Part shown: positions 31,168 through 41,376 of the stretch, in pieces
How the letters are laid out: every line of letters starts with the position of its first letter
Numbering within the stretch: position 1 is the stretch's first letter
DNA from: Sulfurovum sp.
Lineage (GTDB): Bacteria > Campylobacterota > Campylobacteria > Campylobacterales > Sulfurovaceae
NCBI GenBank assembly: GCA_030949725.1
Contig: JAUZSE010000003.1
Span: 19,822 to 83,821 of the forward strand
DNA: 64,000 nucleotides
Direction: 5' to 3'
Translations under genes and position numbers: made by a program
Notes under the pieces: model-generated
Seen by the model: the letters and a program-made list of their open reading frames with translations, nothing else
Database searches by the model: none
Told to the model about the DNA's origin: nothing

Positions 31168-32682
31168 TTTTTTATTTATCTTTTCTAGGATAGTTTTGAG
31201 CATTTTGAACCATGTTAGGATATTTTCTTTTGTTGGTTTTTTAACAACACTATTTTTACAACTTGCTCTAAAATCTCCTGCATGAGCTAAAAAGTTTCTA
31301 GTGCAAACTAATTGACTAATCTCATGATTATATTTGTTTAAATTAAACTTTTGAAAAAGAGATACAAATTTGTCATAAGTAGCTTGATTATTAATTGAAT
31401 ATTCCTCAATAAGTATCTCTATAACTTTAAATATTGTCAATATTGTAAACTTCATTTTATTTTCCAAATTAGAATCTAATATTTCAAAAACTGTATCTAT
31501 TTCATCTTTTATATTTTTATAGTTTTCATTACTACTTTGTAGTATCTCTAATTCTAAAATCTTCTTTTGAATATCCCAAATCTCTTTTAGATAACTCTTC
31601 GTTAAACCTTTTTTTATCAAAGTATCCAATTTCTTAAAACTACTTTTTGAAGCTTCATACCTATCTGTAGGAGCATCTTTTTTGACATATCCCAATATTC
31701 CTTTATCATGTAGAGTGTCAATGATTAAGCTATCACTAGAAGCTGTAAACATGATTATTTGAATACTTTTATTCAAGCTTTTGATAAAGTTCAAAATTTG
31801 AAGACCACTTATTTTATTTATATTAATATCTTCCTTTTTTAATAATCGTAAATCCAAAAGAATAATATGTGGGTCAAATTTTTTGATACTCTCTTCTACA
31901 CAATTTTTTATAGCATTTAAATCTGAATAGTTAATATCCTCTTCAAGTGTTTCAATCTTTACATTTTCATAATGTTGAGATACATAGTTTCTCATTATCT
32001 CATTCCAACCATCTACACCTCTATCATCAATAAATAATACTTTACCTTCTACTTCTTGATTTTGTGTTATCTTTTTCTTTTTTGCTTCGTTCCTATATTT
32101 CTCGTTAAGATACTTAAAATACAACATAGAAGAAATTTTAGTTTTATTCTTTTTGATAATATCTTTATCTTCAATCCCAAGAAAAACTCCCCACCTATCA
32201 ATAGCCCACTCATTCGCAATACTATGATTAGAAGAGTTTTCAGGAGGTTCAACCTCTATAAGATTTAAAAAGTTATTTTGATACTCATCTGCTGTAAGTA
32301 GCTGTATGTTTTTTTGATTATATTTTTCAAGTGTTGTTTTATTATTTTCTTCCAAAAATATATTTTTAGTAAAAAGTATCTTAGCCATCGGTTCAAATCT
32401 ATTAAGCGTAAAACCATCTAAATCACTCAAAATCACAATAGGCACATATTTAAACTTCTCTTCAAAGCGAAGATGATACGCCAACCTCAATCCATAAAGT
32501 TCTAAGTAGTTTGAGGATAGGTTATCTTTGATGAAAATGATATTAGGTTTTTTAGTTTGAATTTCTGGCATGATAGTAGTAGCAATATACTCATCTATAT
32601 CATTAGAAGCATCAAATTTGATAGACGATTCAAAGCTTTTTAAAATAGGGGTATTATCATGATGTATTAGTAAACAATTCAT
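31164..32682 (-). CDS. Pseudo-receiver + REC + HEPN-like helical domain protein
   Basis: REC: KVLFIDDRG, IILLDLRLL, IMFTASSDS, GYVKKDAP. Helical region with LVCTRNFLAHAGDF (RNxxxH, HEPN-like). In the supplied ORF it is fused to the WYL protein. Confidence 0.7.
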
Positions 32683-32685
32683 TTT

Positions 32686-33012
32686 TTATCCTCTCTGTCC
32701 AAGGCTCTTATAAAAGTTTTCTCTTTTGGCTATCAGGCAATAAAATACAATACTGTTGTCATCAATTATTTTGTATGCTATACGATAATTAACCTTATTC
32801 TGAGTGAAGTGATAAGAGTAAAAACTCGATAGTTTCCCTTTTAATTTTTCATGTATCAATGGATCTTCTAAAATAATACCTAAGTGTGTTGATTTTATCT
32901 TCTCAACAACACTTTTGTCAATCTTTTTGAAATCTGATTTAATGTTAGAGTGAAACCCCTCTTTATAAATCATTGAAAACTTCATCTCTAGTAAGTATTT
33001 TTGCTCTACCAC
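32686..33012 (-). CDS. RelE/ParE-superfamily toxin-like protein
   Basis: MKFSMIYKEGF...LEDPLIHEKLKGKLSSFYSYHFTQNKVNYRIAYKIIDDNSIVFYCLIAKRENFYKSL. Confidence 0.75.
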   Translation of the reverse strand: MVEQKYLLEMKFSMIYKEGFHSNIKSDFKKIDKSVVEKIKSTHLGIILEDPLIHEKLKGKLSSFYSYHFTQNKVNYRIAYKIIDDNSIVFYCLIAKRENFYKSLGQRG

Positions 33013-33181
33013 TTTCTATATCTTCCACTCTTGACAATAATTCTTCTGTTAAAACATCATCTTCATTGTAGTTCAAAATCACCTCATCTTTTATGACCTC
33101 TATATCATCTTTCAAATTAGATAAGATATATATAAGATGTTCATACGCATTATTACTAACATTTAAAGCTATATTATGCAT
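32963..33181 (-). CDS. Cognate antitoxin-like protein
   Basis: Small acidic protein MHNIALNVSNNAYEHLIYILSNLKDDIEVIKDEVI...SGRAKILTRDEVFNDL, overlapping the toxin gene. Confidence 0.7.
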   Translation of the reverse strand: MHNIALNVSNNAYEHLIYILSNLKDDIEVIKDEVILNYNEDDVLTEELLSRVEDIESGRAKILTRDEVFNDL

Positions 33182-33256
33182 TTTAATTCTCCTTTTAAGT
33201 CTATTGAATAGTATATACTAATAGGTGCTGAATGTCAAAGCTAAGAGTATTTGACA

Positions 33257-35194
33257 TTATGAAGAGGCTTTAGTTTGGATAAGAGTCTTAAAATTATCAG
33301 ATAAAATTCTCATCTCGTCAATACTTACCTCATCTGCAAAATCAAGATTCTTATAAAGTGATTGATACTCTTCATCTTTTAGTATCTTTTTAAATGTAAG
33401 TAAATCAAAATCATCTTCAAATTCATCAAAGTTAATTTCTTCATCTTCATCAAAATTTTCAATAAAAATATTTAGTTCTTCAAGCGTATTCAGTAAAGGG
33501 TTTAAATCCCAATTTTTACCATAAGCCAACATAAGAATATTTGAATGCTCCCTCTCATACTCTTTTAAAAAAGTTTCTAAATTTTCATAAAGTTTTTTTG
33601 GAGTAAGGACTAAAACATAAATAAAACCAAATTACTAGTACTTTTTAGGAATAGCAACATAATTCCAAAGTGGTAAATGTATATCAAAGATAATTTTCAT
33701 ATTCTCTTTAAAGCCCTCTGCATATTTTCTTTTTGTATGAAATACCTTATCAAGAATAGAACTAAAAACTTTCAATCCTGTAGTCGTTTTAGTTTGTGCA
33801 ATAAGGGTATTTACTAACTCTACACTTGTAAAAATGACTCCTTGTAAAGCTCTTGTGATATGAGGGAATAGGCGATGTTCTATAGGATTATACTTTGATG
33901 TATAAGGAGGATAATGAGCAATACGAATTTCAATTTGTAATTCCTCTGATAACTTCTGTAAATCTTCTTTAAAAATATAGTGACGAGAGCTATTACTGCC
34001 CCCACCATCGCACAGTAGTAGCAGTTTATCATGTCCTTGATATTCAATATATCCATAATTTAACCACCAATTTTTGATAGATTCACAAGCAAATTCACTG
34101 GTATCAGCACTTGTCCCTATGGTAATATAACCAATATTTAGGTTTATATCATACAGCCCATAGGGACAATTTTTCCCTCTGCGTAAGAAGGAAAATCATG
34201 GTCTTTAACTTTAATTATCTCTTGAGTATACAGTTTACCTTCTCGGTATAAATTTCCTAAAAACTCTTTTTTACATCCATACTCAAAACAGGATTCCCCT
34301 CTTTCTTATATTCTTCTTTTAGTTTTTCAATATTTTTAAATTGCTCATCTCTATTTGCAACATCTACTTTTCCTGAAAGTGTTTTAAATGCTTGTCGCTT
34401 ACGAAAATGATGTTTTTTAAGAGTTGTTTCACTATATCCACATCAACTACAAAACCTTTCTCTGACAATCTAGTTTGTAGCTCTTTCCGTGATAAATTTG
34501 TCCACTTTATCGTCTCATCCATCGGTGAACCTGCTGTACTCTCTGCGATAACCTCTAGGAATGCTTCGTCTAAGCCTTCTCTTGTGAGCAATATAGACTT
34601 TCTTCCTCCTCCCTCTTCTCTTTGTCTTTTATTATCTTTATCTAATTCTGTTCTTAACTCTTTTTGTCCTCTTGACACACCACTATAGTCACATTCAAAG
34701 ATTTCGCATATATAGCTTATCCCTCCATGACTTAATTTGGTTGCTTCTATTCCTGCGTAGCGTCTTCTGTCTTTCTCTGATAAACTTTTATATAGATTTA
34801 GCATTTGCTCTTCTATTTCTTTTGGGTACTTTTTCATAAATAGTATTTTAGCTTATTTTGGGTTTGTTTATCTTGTTGTCCTAAGTGTTAAAGTATTCTT
34901 AGACAAAGAAGATTGTGAGTGATCACTTGAAAATACAATTAGTTTTTTATCTGAACAAAATTCTTTTAAAACTTTAAAAAGTTTATCTCGTCTATTTTGA
35001 TGATAAATAGTTTCATGAATAATGATAGTATCATACTTATCAAATTGATAATTATCTTCTACAAAATTATCCAATATATCATTACATTTATCATCATATA
35101 AAATCACTTTAATATGAGGATATTTTGTAAAATTTATACCACTCTTTTCAATTCCACCTATTCTGTCTCGCTTATTTTCAAGTAATAATATCAT
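33257..35194 (-). pseudogene. Pseudo-receiver-like protein interrupted by an IS element (33607..34881)
   Basis: MILLLENKRDRIGGIEKSGINF...YDTIIIHETIYHQNRRDKLFKVLKEFCSDKKLIVFSSDHSQSSLSKNTLTL continues in frame as TPKKLYENLETFLKEYEREHSNILMLAYGKNWDLNP once the IS and one TAA/TTA duplicate are removed. Confidence 0.85.
33607..34881 (-). mobile_element. ISAzo13-like insertion sequence, copy 1 (1275 bp)
   Basis: Transposase fragments KRQREEGGGRKSILL, SMDVKKEFLGNLY, LLLLCDGGGSNSSRHYIF, YPPYTSKYNPIEHRLFPHITRALQG. Related terminal repeats GGACAACAAGATAAACAAACC / GGACTAAAACATAAATAAAACC, flanked by TAA repeats. Confidence 0.88.
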
Positions 35195-36359
35195 TTATAA
35201 AACCTTAATATATGTGTAAAACTTCTAATCGTATCTTCTATAGGATTACAATGAGGTTTATTATTATCTATTTGAGGATAGAGATATTCTATACGATACC
35301 TACCATCACTACAAACTGTATCAATACTCCAATCACAAACAGAAAGAAGATTATTATAAATAGATTTAAAGTTACCACCATTTTTACTAATAGTATCTTT
35401 TAAATCTTCTGAATTTTGAGAAGAATGAGAATCTATATGTATAATTCGAATCTCTATCATATTCACTTTATCTATACTAATTTCACTTGCTTCTACAATT
35501 ACCTCTTTAGTATCATCTTTACTATTTTCATTTATATCTTGAAATATCGTTTCAATCGCTTGTTCAAATCGTTTTGTATCTGTAAAAAATTTATCAATAG
35601 TAATCTCTTTTAGGGAATTTAAATCAATATTGAGTTCAAAATCCTCTTCTTTTTTAAGTGATTTTCTTATCTCTATAAATCGTTTGAGTAAACTTATTTT
35701 TTTATCATTTGGCTTGACTACAATCAATTTTTTAACTTTGTCTTGTAACTCAGTTATTAGGTTACTACTTAAGCTACCTTGTTCAATTTCATTTTTAATA
35801 ATTTCAGATGACCACCCTTGAATAGTTTCATCTTCTGAAAAAAGTAAATCACTAATTGATTGATGCAAACTGTCAGATAAACTTTCTAAATCAGCACTTA
35901 TTTCTTCAAAGCCAATTTCTAAATCTTTTCTAAAAATATCATAATTTAGTTTTTCATCTAATGGATGATTAGTATATCTTATCTTTTCATCTGAACTAAA
36001 CTTGTTTAAGATTTTTGATAATTTTTGTAGTTCATGTTTATTTTTTTGCTCTGTTAACCATTCATCTAACTTATTTTTATCTATTCCATGATTTGTATCA
36101 ATTGTCAAAATCTTGTCTTCTAATTGCTTACTTAAACCCTTGTTTTTAAAAACTTCTAAAATATTTTTATTATTTTTAATAGAGATATAATCAAATGCAC
36201 TAAATCCATCGTTGTCTATTTCTTTTAAACTTGCTCCATGCTCAATAAGAAGTTTTATCATCTCAATATTATTTTCCCAACTTGCTAACATTAAAGGACT
36301 CATACCATTGTTATCTGATATTTTTGTATCTGCTCCATTTTCAAGTAATAATTGACTTA

Positions 36360-37966
36360 GGACTAAAACATAAATAAAACCAAATTACTAGTACTTTTTA
36401 GGAATAGCAACATAATTCCAAAGTGGTAAATGTATATCAAAGATAATTTTCATATTCTCTTTAAAGCCCTCTGCATATTTTCTTTTTGTATGAAATACCT
36501 TATCAAGAATAGAACTAAAAACTTTCAATCCTGTAGTCGTTTTAGTTTGTGCAATAAGGGTATTTACTAACTCTACACTTGTGAAAATGACTCCTTGTAA
36601 AGCTCTTGTGATATGAGGGAATAGGCGATGTTCTATAGGATTATACTTTGATGTATAAGGAGGATAATGAGCAATACGAATTTCAATTTGTAATTCCTCT
36701 GATAACTTCTGTAAATCTTCTTTAAAAATATAGTGACGAGAGCTATTACTGCCCCCACCATCGCACAGTAGTAGCAGTTTATCATGTCCTTGATATTCAA
36801 TATATCCATAATTTAACCACCAATTTTTGATAGATTCACAAGCAAATTCACTGGTATCAGCACTTGTCCCTATGGTAATATAACCAATATTTAGGTTTAT
36901 ATCATACAGCCCATAGGGACAATTTTTCCCTCTGCGTAAGAAGGAAAATCATGGTCTTTAACTTTAATTATCTCTTGAGTATACAGTTTACCTTCTCGGT
37001 ATAAATTTCCTAAAAACTCTTTTTTTTACATCCATACTCAAAACAGGATTCCCCTCTTTCTTATATTCTTCTTTTAGTTTTTCAATATTTTTAAATTGCT
37101 CATCTCTATTTGCAACATCTACTTTTCCTGAAAGTGTTTTAAATGCTTGTCGCTTACGAAAATGATGTTTTTTAAGAGTTGTTTCACTATATCCACATCA
37201 ACTACAAAACCTTTCTCTGACAATCTAGTTTGTAGCTCTTTCCGTGATAAATTTGTCCACTTTATCGTCTCATCCATCGGTGAACCTGCTGTACTCTCTG
37301 CGATAACCTCTAGGAATGCTTCGTCTAAGCCTTCTCTTGTGAGCAATATAGACTTTCTTCCTCCTCCCTCTTCTCTTTGTCTTTTATTATCTTTATCTAA
37401 TTCTGTTCTTAACTCTTTTTGTCCTCTTGACACACCACTATAGTCACATTCAAAGATTTCGCATATATAGCTTATCCCTCCATGACTTAATTTGGTTGCT
37501 TCTATTCCTGCGTAGCGTCTTCTGTCTTTCTCTGATAAACTTTTATATAGATTTAGCATTTGCTCTTCTATTTCTTTTGGGTACTTTTTCATAAATAGTA
37601 TTTTAGCTTATTTTGGGTTTGTTTATCTTGTTGTCCTTATCCCTCCATGACTTAATTTGGTTGCTTCTATTCCTGCGTAGCGTCTTCTGTCTTTCTCTGA
37701 TAAACTTTTATATAGATTTAGCATTTGCTCTTCTATTTCTTTTGGGTACTTTTTCATAAATAGTATTTTAGCTTATTTTGGGTTTGTTTATCTTGTTGTC
37801 CTTATCCCTCCATGACTTAATTTGGTTGCTTCTATTCCTGCGTAGCGTCTTCTGTCTTTCTCTGATAAACTTTTATATAGATTTAGCATTTGCTCTTCTA
37901 TTTCTTTTGGGTACTTTTTCATAAATAGTATTTTAGCTTATTTTGGGTTTGTTTATCTTGTTGTCC
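36360..37966 (-). mobile_element. ISAzo13-like insertion sequence, copy 2, with two extra tandem copies of its terminal 165 bp
   Basis: Near-identical to copy 1 (36360..37636), followed by two further 165-bp copies of the end (37637..37801, 37802..37966). Flanked by TTA repeats. Confidence 0.9.
37472..37966. repeat. 3 x 165-bp tandem repeat of an IS terminus
   Basis: TTATCCCTCCATGACTTAATTTGG...CTTGTTGTCC begins at 37472, 37637 and 37802. Confidence 0.95.
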
Positions 37967-39148
37967 TTACAGGATAATTATTTTCTTTTACTGCACACAT
38001 TAAAGCTGTCAAAGCATTTTTATTTTTATAATTAATATCTGCCTTATTCTCAATCAATAATTTTATAGTACTTGTCGCATACTTATCTTTACACGCTATC
38101 ATTAAAGAAGTAAAGCCTTTATCATTTTCTGCATTTATATTAATTTTATTAATTATTAAAAGTTTTGTAATTTCATCATTATGTACTTTTTTGTCTAACA
38201 TATAATTTAGGGATAACATCAAAGCATTAACACCATCACCAAAAACCTGATTTACATCTATCTTACTTTCAAGTAGTAATTTAACAATATCATAAGAGTT
38301 CTCTATTGTAGCAATCAATAATAAAGATTTTTTCCATTTGAAATGTAAATAATTCACATCCGATATTTTATATGTTTTTATCAATTTTTCTAGTAAGTCA
38401 AAGTTGTTCTTACCAACAGCATAAAATAAAGAACTACTACTCATATCCAATTTATCACCATAGGTGACTTGACATCTATGAATGAAGAAGTTTATAAACC
38501 TCTTTATCATCATTTAAAATAGCCATTTTCAATGCATTCCATCCAATATAATTATATTCTTTAACATCAGCTCCTTTTTTTATAAGTAATTCAATAATAT
38601 TCCAGTCTTTCTGTAATAAAGCATATTTCAAGGGTGTATAAACTCCTATCAAAGGTTTTAAATTAACTTCATAATTTATATTAGCACCATATTTCAAAAG
38701 TTCTTCAATTATTTTAATATTACCTTTCTGTATAGCTAAAAATAAAGGTGTCCAATTTTCATTATTTTCAATATTAATATTCTTATAGTTATGTTCTATT
38801 AACAAAATAATAATGTCAGTATTTAAATGAAAAACTGCATTAAGGTTAATATTAGATATATCATATCCTTGACGAATTAACTTTTTTATCTTTGAATTAT
38901 CCTTGTAAAGTAGAGCTTGTTCAAGTTTAGTTAACATTGATATAAATCCTTTATATTTAAGTTTTACTATTATAACCCAAATTATACCCATATTTTGTCC
39001 ATAAAACAATAGTATAAAAATAAAAGTATTTTCATAAAGACATAATATGTCCATCTAACATATTATAATTGCACCATCAAAACACGAGGATTTGATTTGA
39101 CTCTCTGTCTATCATTAAACTAATATATTTTCTATGAAAGGAAAAACA

Positions 39149-39469
39149 ATGTCTAAAAAATCTAAAATTATTGGAGCAGGTACTGGACTTGCTTCTGCAA
39201 CTGTCGCAGGAACAACTGCCTCTTCTGTAGTAGGTGCTTCTGCTGCTGGTATTATGTCTGCTACGGCAGGAACGGCAGGGGCTTCTCTTGCTGGTGTGGC
39301 TGGTGCATCAGGACTTGCAGGTGGTGCAGCCACTGCTTCTGGTATGGCAGCTATTGGTTCAGCTGTGGGTGGAGGTATGGCAACGGGTGCCATCATCACG
39401 GCTGCTGCACCTATAGCTATTATTGGAGCGGTAGGCTATGGTCTCGTGAGTCTATGGGATGAGTGGTAG
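39149..39469 (+). CDS. Small Gly/Ala-rich hydrophobic protein (putative membrane/bacteriocin-like)
   Basis: MSKKSKIIGAGTGLASATVAGTTASSVVGASAAGIMSATAGTAGASLAGVAG...GYGLVSLWDEW, with AAAGGA 5' of ATG 39149. Confidence 0.65.
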   Translation: MSKKSKIIGAGTGLASATVAGTTASSVVGASAAGIMSATAGTAGASLAGVAGASGLAGGAATASGMAAIGSAVGGGMATGAIITAAAPIAIIGAVGYGLVSLWDEW

Positions 39470-39614
39470 CAATACTATTCTTTCTTTTCGCTAATGACAA
39501 TAAAGGGGTAGTTAAGTACCCAAATGGAATAAAACAATAACATATTTATTGGAATTGAACTCTATATCTGTAAATACTTTATAGGTGTATAGTTCCCTGA
39601 TAATATCTCTATCA

Positions 39615-40253
39615 TCATCCACCCTGCAACCAAGTAAAAAAATCTCCTAATGGGTCGAAATATGGAGATTCCGTATGTATATATCCTTGATACTCTTTGT
39701 TTGGAAACTGTCTGTTTGAAGATTGTCTCTTAGGTGATAGTTCTTTTTTTTCAGATCCTCCAGCTTCTTTCCATTCAAACAGTTGCCGAAGTTCTCCACC
39801 ATCTAGCCATACTCCATGCCTAAGACATCTATCAACTATCACCCCACTTACTGCTCTGTAATTGATCCGTTGCATCAGATTTTCGCAGATGGGGCATTTT
39901 CTATATCTGATGACCGTTTCTCTCTTTTGTCTCGGATTTTCTTGTATAAAACGAAGCACTTTATAATCTATTTTGGCTCTTTCATTTTTTTCTCTTTTAA
40001 TAAGCTGTTCTAAGATATCTTCCGTTATAAATACGCCATCACAATCGTTACATCGTTTGACAAGTACTCTTTCTTTGAGTCCTATATTTATAGTGTCAAA
40101 TGCTGTATCACATACGGGACAGTCATGATCCGCACTTTTTTCTTCAATCTCAATAGGGGAAAGAACCCTAAGATTAAATGGGTTTCGTTGACCACAGTAG
40201 TTGCAAATAGGACCTTTTATCGGTAAAGGAGCTGAACAAAAATTGCACTTCAC
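39615..40253 (-). CDS. Zinc-ribbon (zf-TFIIB-type) protein
   Basis: MKCNFCSAPLPIKGPICNYCGQRN; CPVCDTAF...RCNDCDGVFI; CPICENLM...DRCLRHGVWLDGGEL. Confidence 0.8.
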   Translation of the reverse strand: MKCNFCSAPLPIKGPICNYCGQRNPFNLRVLSPIEIEEKSADHDCPVCDTAFDTINIGLKERVLVKRCNDCDGVFITEDILEQLIKREKNERAKIDYKVLRFIQENPRQKRETVIRYRKCPICENLMQRINYRAVSGVIVDRCLRHGVWLDGGELRQLFEWKEAGGSEKKELSPKRQSSNRQFPNKEYQGYIHTESPYFDPLGDFFTWLQGG

Positions 40254-41252
40254 CTATACTTCTTTAAGAATCGATTTCTTTTTATTTTCGTATTCTTCAT
40301 CTGTGATAAGTTCAGCTTCAAATAGTTCTTTTAAGTGCTGTAATCTTTGAGCGACGTTTTTTTGTTCAGGTTCAGGAGTAACAAACGGTTTATTTAGCCC
40401 GGGAGATAAGACATCACCTGCATTCGCACCAAGTAAAACTCCTGCTGCTCCACCTTCATTATTTGCGGCATCTTCAAGAGCATCTAGTTGTCTCATATCT
40501 TTATAGCTTACGCCAACCTTTTTGGCAGCAAAATGTGTTGCCTGTGTGTCTGATATTTTATCTATACGCCTTTTTGTGTTTTCATCAAATTCTGTTCCCT
40601 CTATCCTAAAATCAAACAGAGTGAAACCAAATGTATGAAACTCTTTATCAATCTTATCCCTCAAAGCATTTCCCAACTCTTCTCTTTGCGCATCTATATG
40701 ATTGTATGATACTTTTGACTCTGCGAACATATCACTCATGGGATGAACCAATCGGGCATTAACGATCTTTCTAAATTCTTCTATACCAAAATACTCTTGT
40801 TCACCGACAATAGAGACAAAGAATGTCTTAGCATCTTTAATCTGCATACTGTAATTTCCAAAAGCGAACAATTCGACAGGAAACTCATAGATAGGGTCAA
40901 TATATTTGATAGGTGCTATGGTTCCCCATTTTTGATCAGTGATAAGATTCTTCTTGTAAAAATAAAATTCAGCTTTATGCTCACTCTCAAAGAATTGCAT
41001 CACTTTTTTAAGTGTTGTAATAAATGGGATATTGTCGGTCTTTATATTAAAAAGCCCTTCACTATCGAAAACAGCTTTTATCTTTCCTTCATATACAAGT
41101 ATACACCCTTGCGTGGGACCTACTATCAGTTTGGATGCATTTTTAATTTCATCACCATTACTACTCCATCGATAGAACAGTGTATCGTTGTTATCATTAT
41201 CCCATTGGATGACTGAACGCAGTTGTCTTTTGAGTGGATCAAAAAATGCCAT
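40254..41252 (-). CDS. SPFH/virion-core-like protein (YdjI-like) with C-terminal SHOCT-like tail
   Basis: MAFFDPLKRQLRSVIQWDNDNNDTLFYRW...LIVGPTQGCILVYEGKI; C-terminal LKELFEAELITDEEYENKKKSIL. Confidence 0.8.
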   Translation of the reverse strand: MAFFDPLKRQLRSVIQWDNDNNDTLFYRWSSNGDEIKNASKLIVGPTQGCILVYEGKIKAVFDSEGLFNIKTDNIPFITTLKKVMQFFESEHKAEFYFYKKNLITDQKWGTIAPIKYIDPIYEFPVELFAFGNYSMQIKDAKTFFVSIVGEQEYFGIEEFRKIVNARLVHPMSDMFAESKVSYNHIDAQREELGNALRDKIDKEFHTFGFTLFDFRIEGTEFDENTKRRIDKISDTQATHFAAKKVGVSYKDMRQLDALEDAANNEGGAAGVLLGANAGDVLSPGLNKPFVTPEPEQKNVAQRLQHLKELFEAELITDEEYENKKKSILKEV

Positions 41253-41376
41253 AATGTCTCCTGTTTTTTATGTATTTATTATACCAATATAGTTTTGAAT
41301 ATAAAAGTTTTATCGGACTAAAAAAGCTTCCCGTAGGCTTATTGAACAAGCTCAGTATATTTTTGAACACAAACTT

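Larger units (their letters stand above)
35191..38937 (-). pseudogene. Ankyrin-repeat protein with a degenerate HATPase-like C-terminus, interrupted by IS copy 2 and one frame break (about 38476-38500)
   Basis: Multiple ankyrin repeats (ENWTPLFLAIQKGNIKIIEELLKYGANIN; DKGFTSLMIACKDKYATSTIKLLIENKADIN; NNGMSPLMLASWENNIEMIKLLIEHGASL). Removing the IS restores NNYPVSQLLLENGADTKISDNNGMSPL. C-terminus DTKRFEQAIETIFQDINENS...GGNFKSIYNNLLSVCDWSIDTV. Confidence 0.82.

Noticed and set aside
39115-39399. Minus-strand Ala/Pro-rich ORF
   Set aside because: Antisense shadow of the Gly/Ala-rich plus-strand gene (GC-skewed codons); the plus strand has a good RBS and start.
41330-41365. CTTCCCGTAGGCTTATTGAACAAGCTCAG, resembling dispersed 'ctgagcttgtcgaa' type repeats
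   Set aside because: Single occurrence noticed in this window; no repeat structure to support a call.
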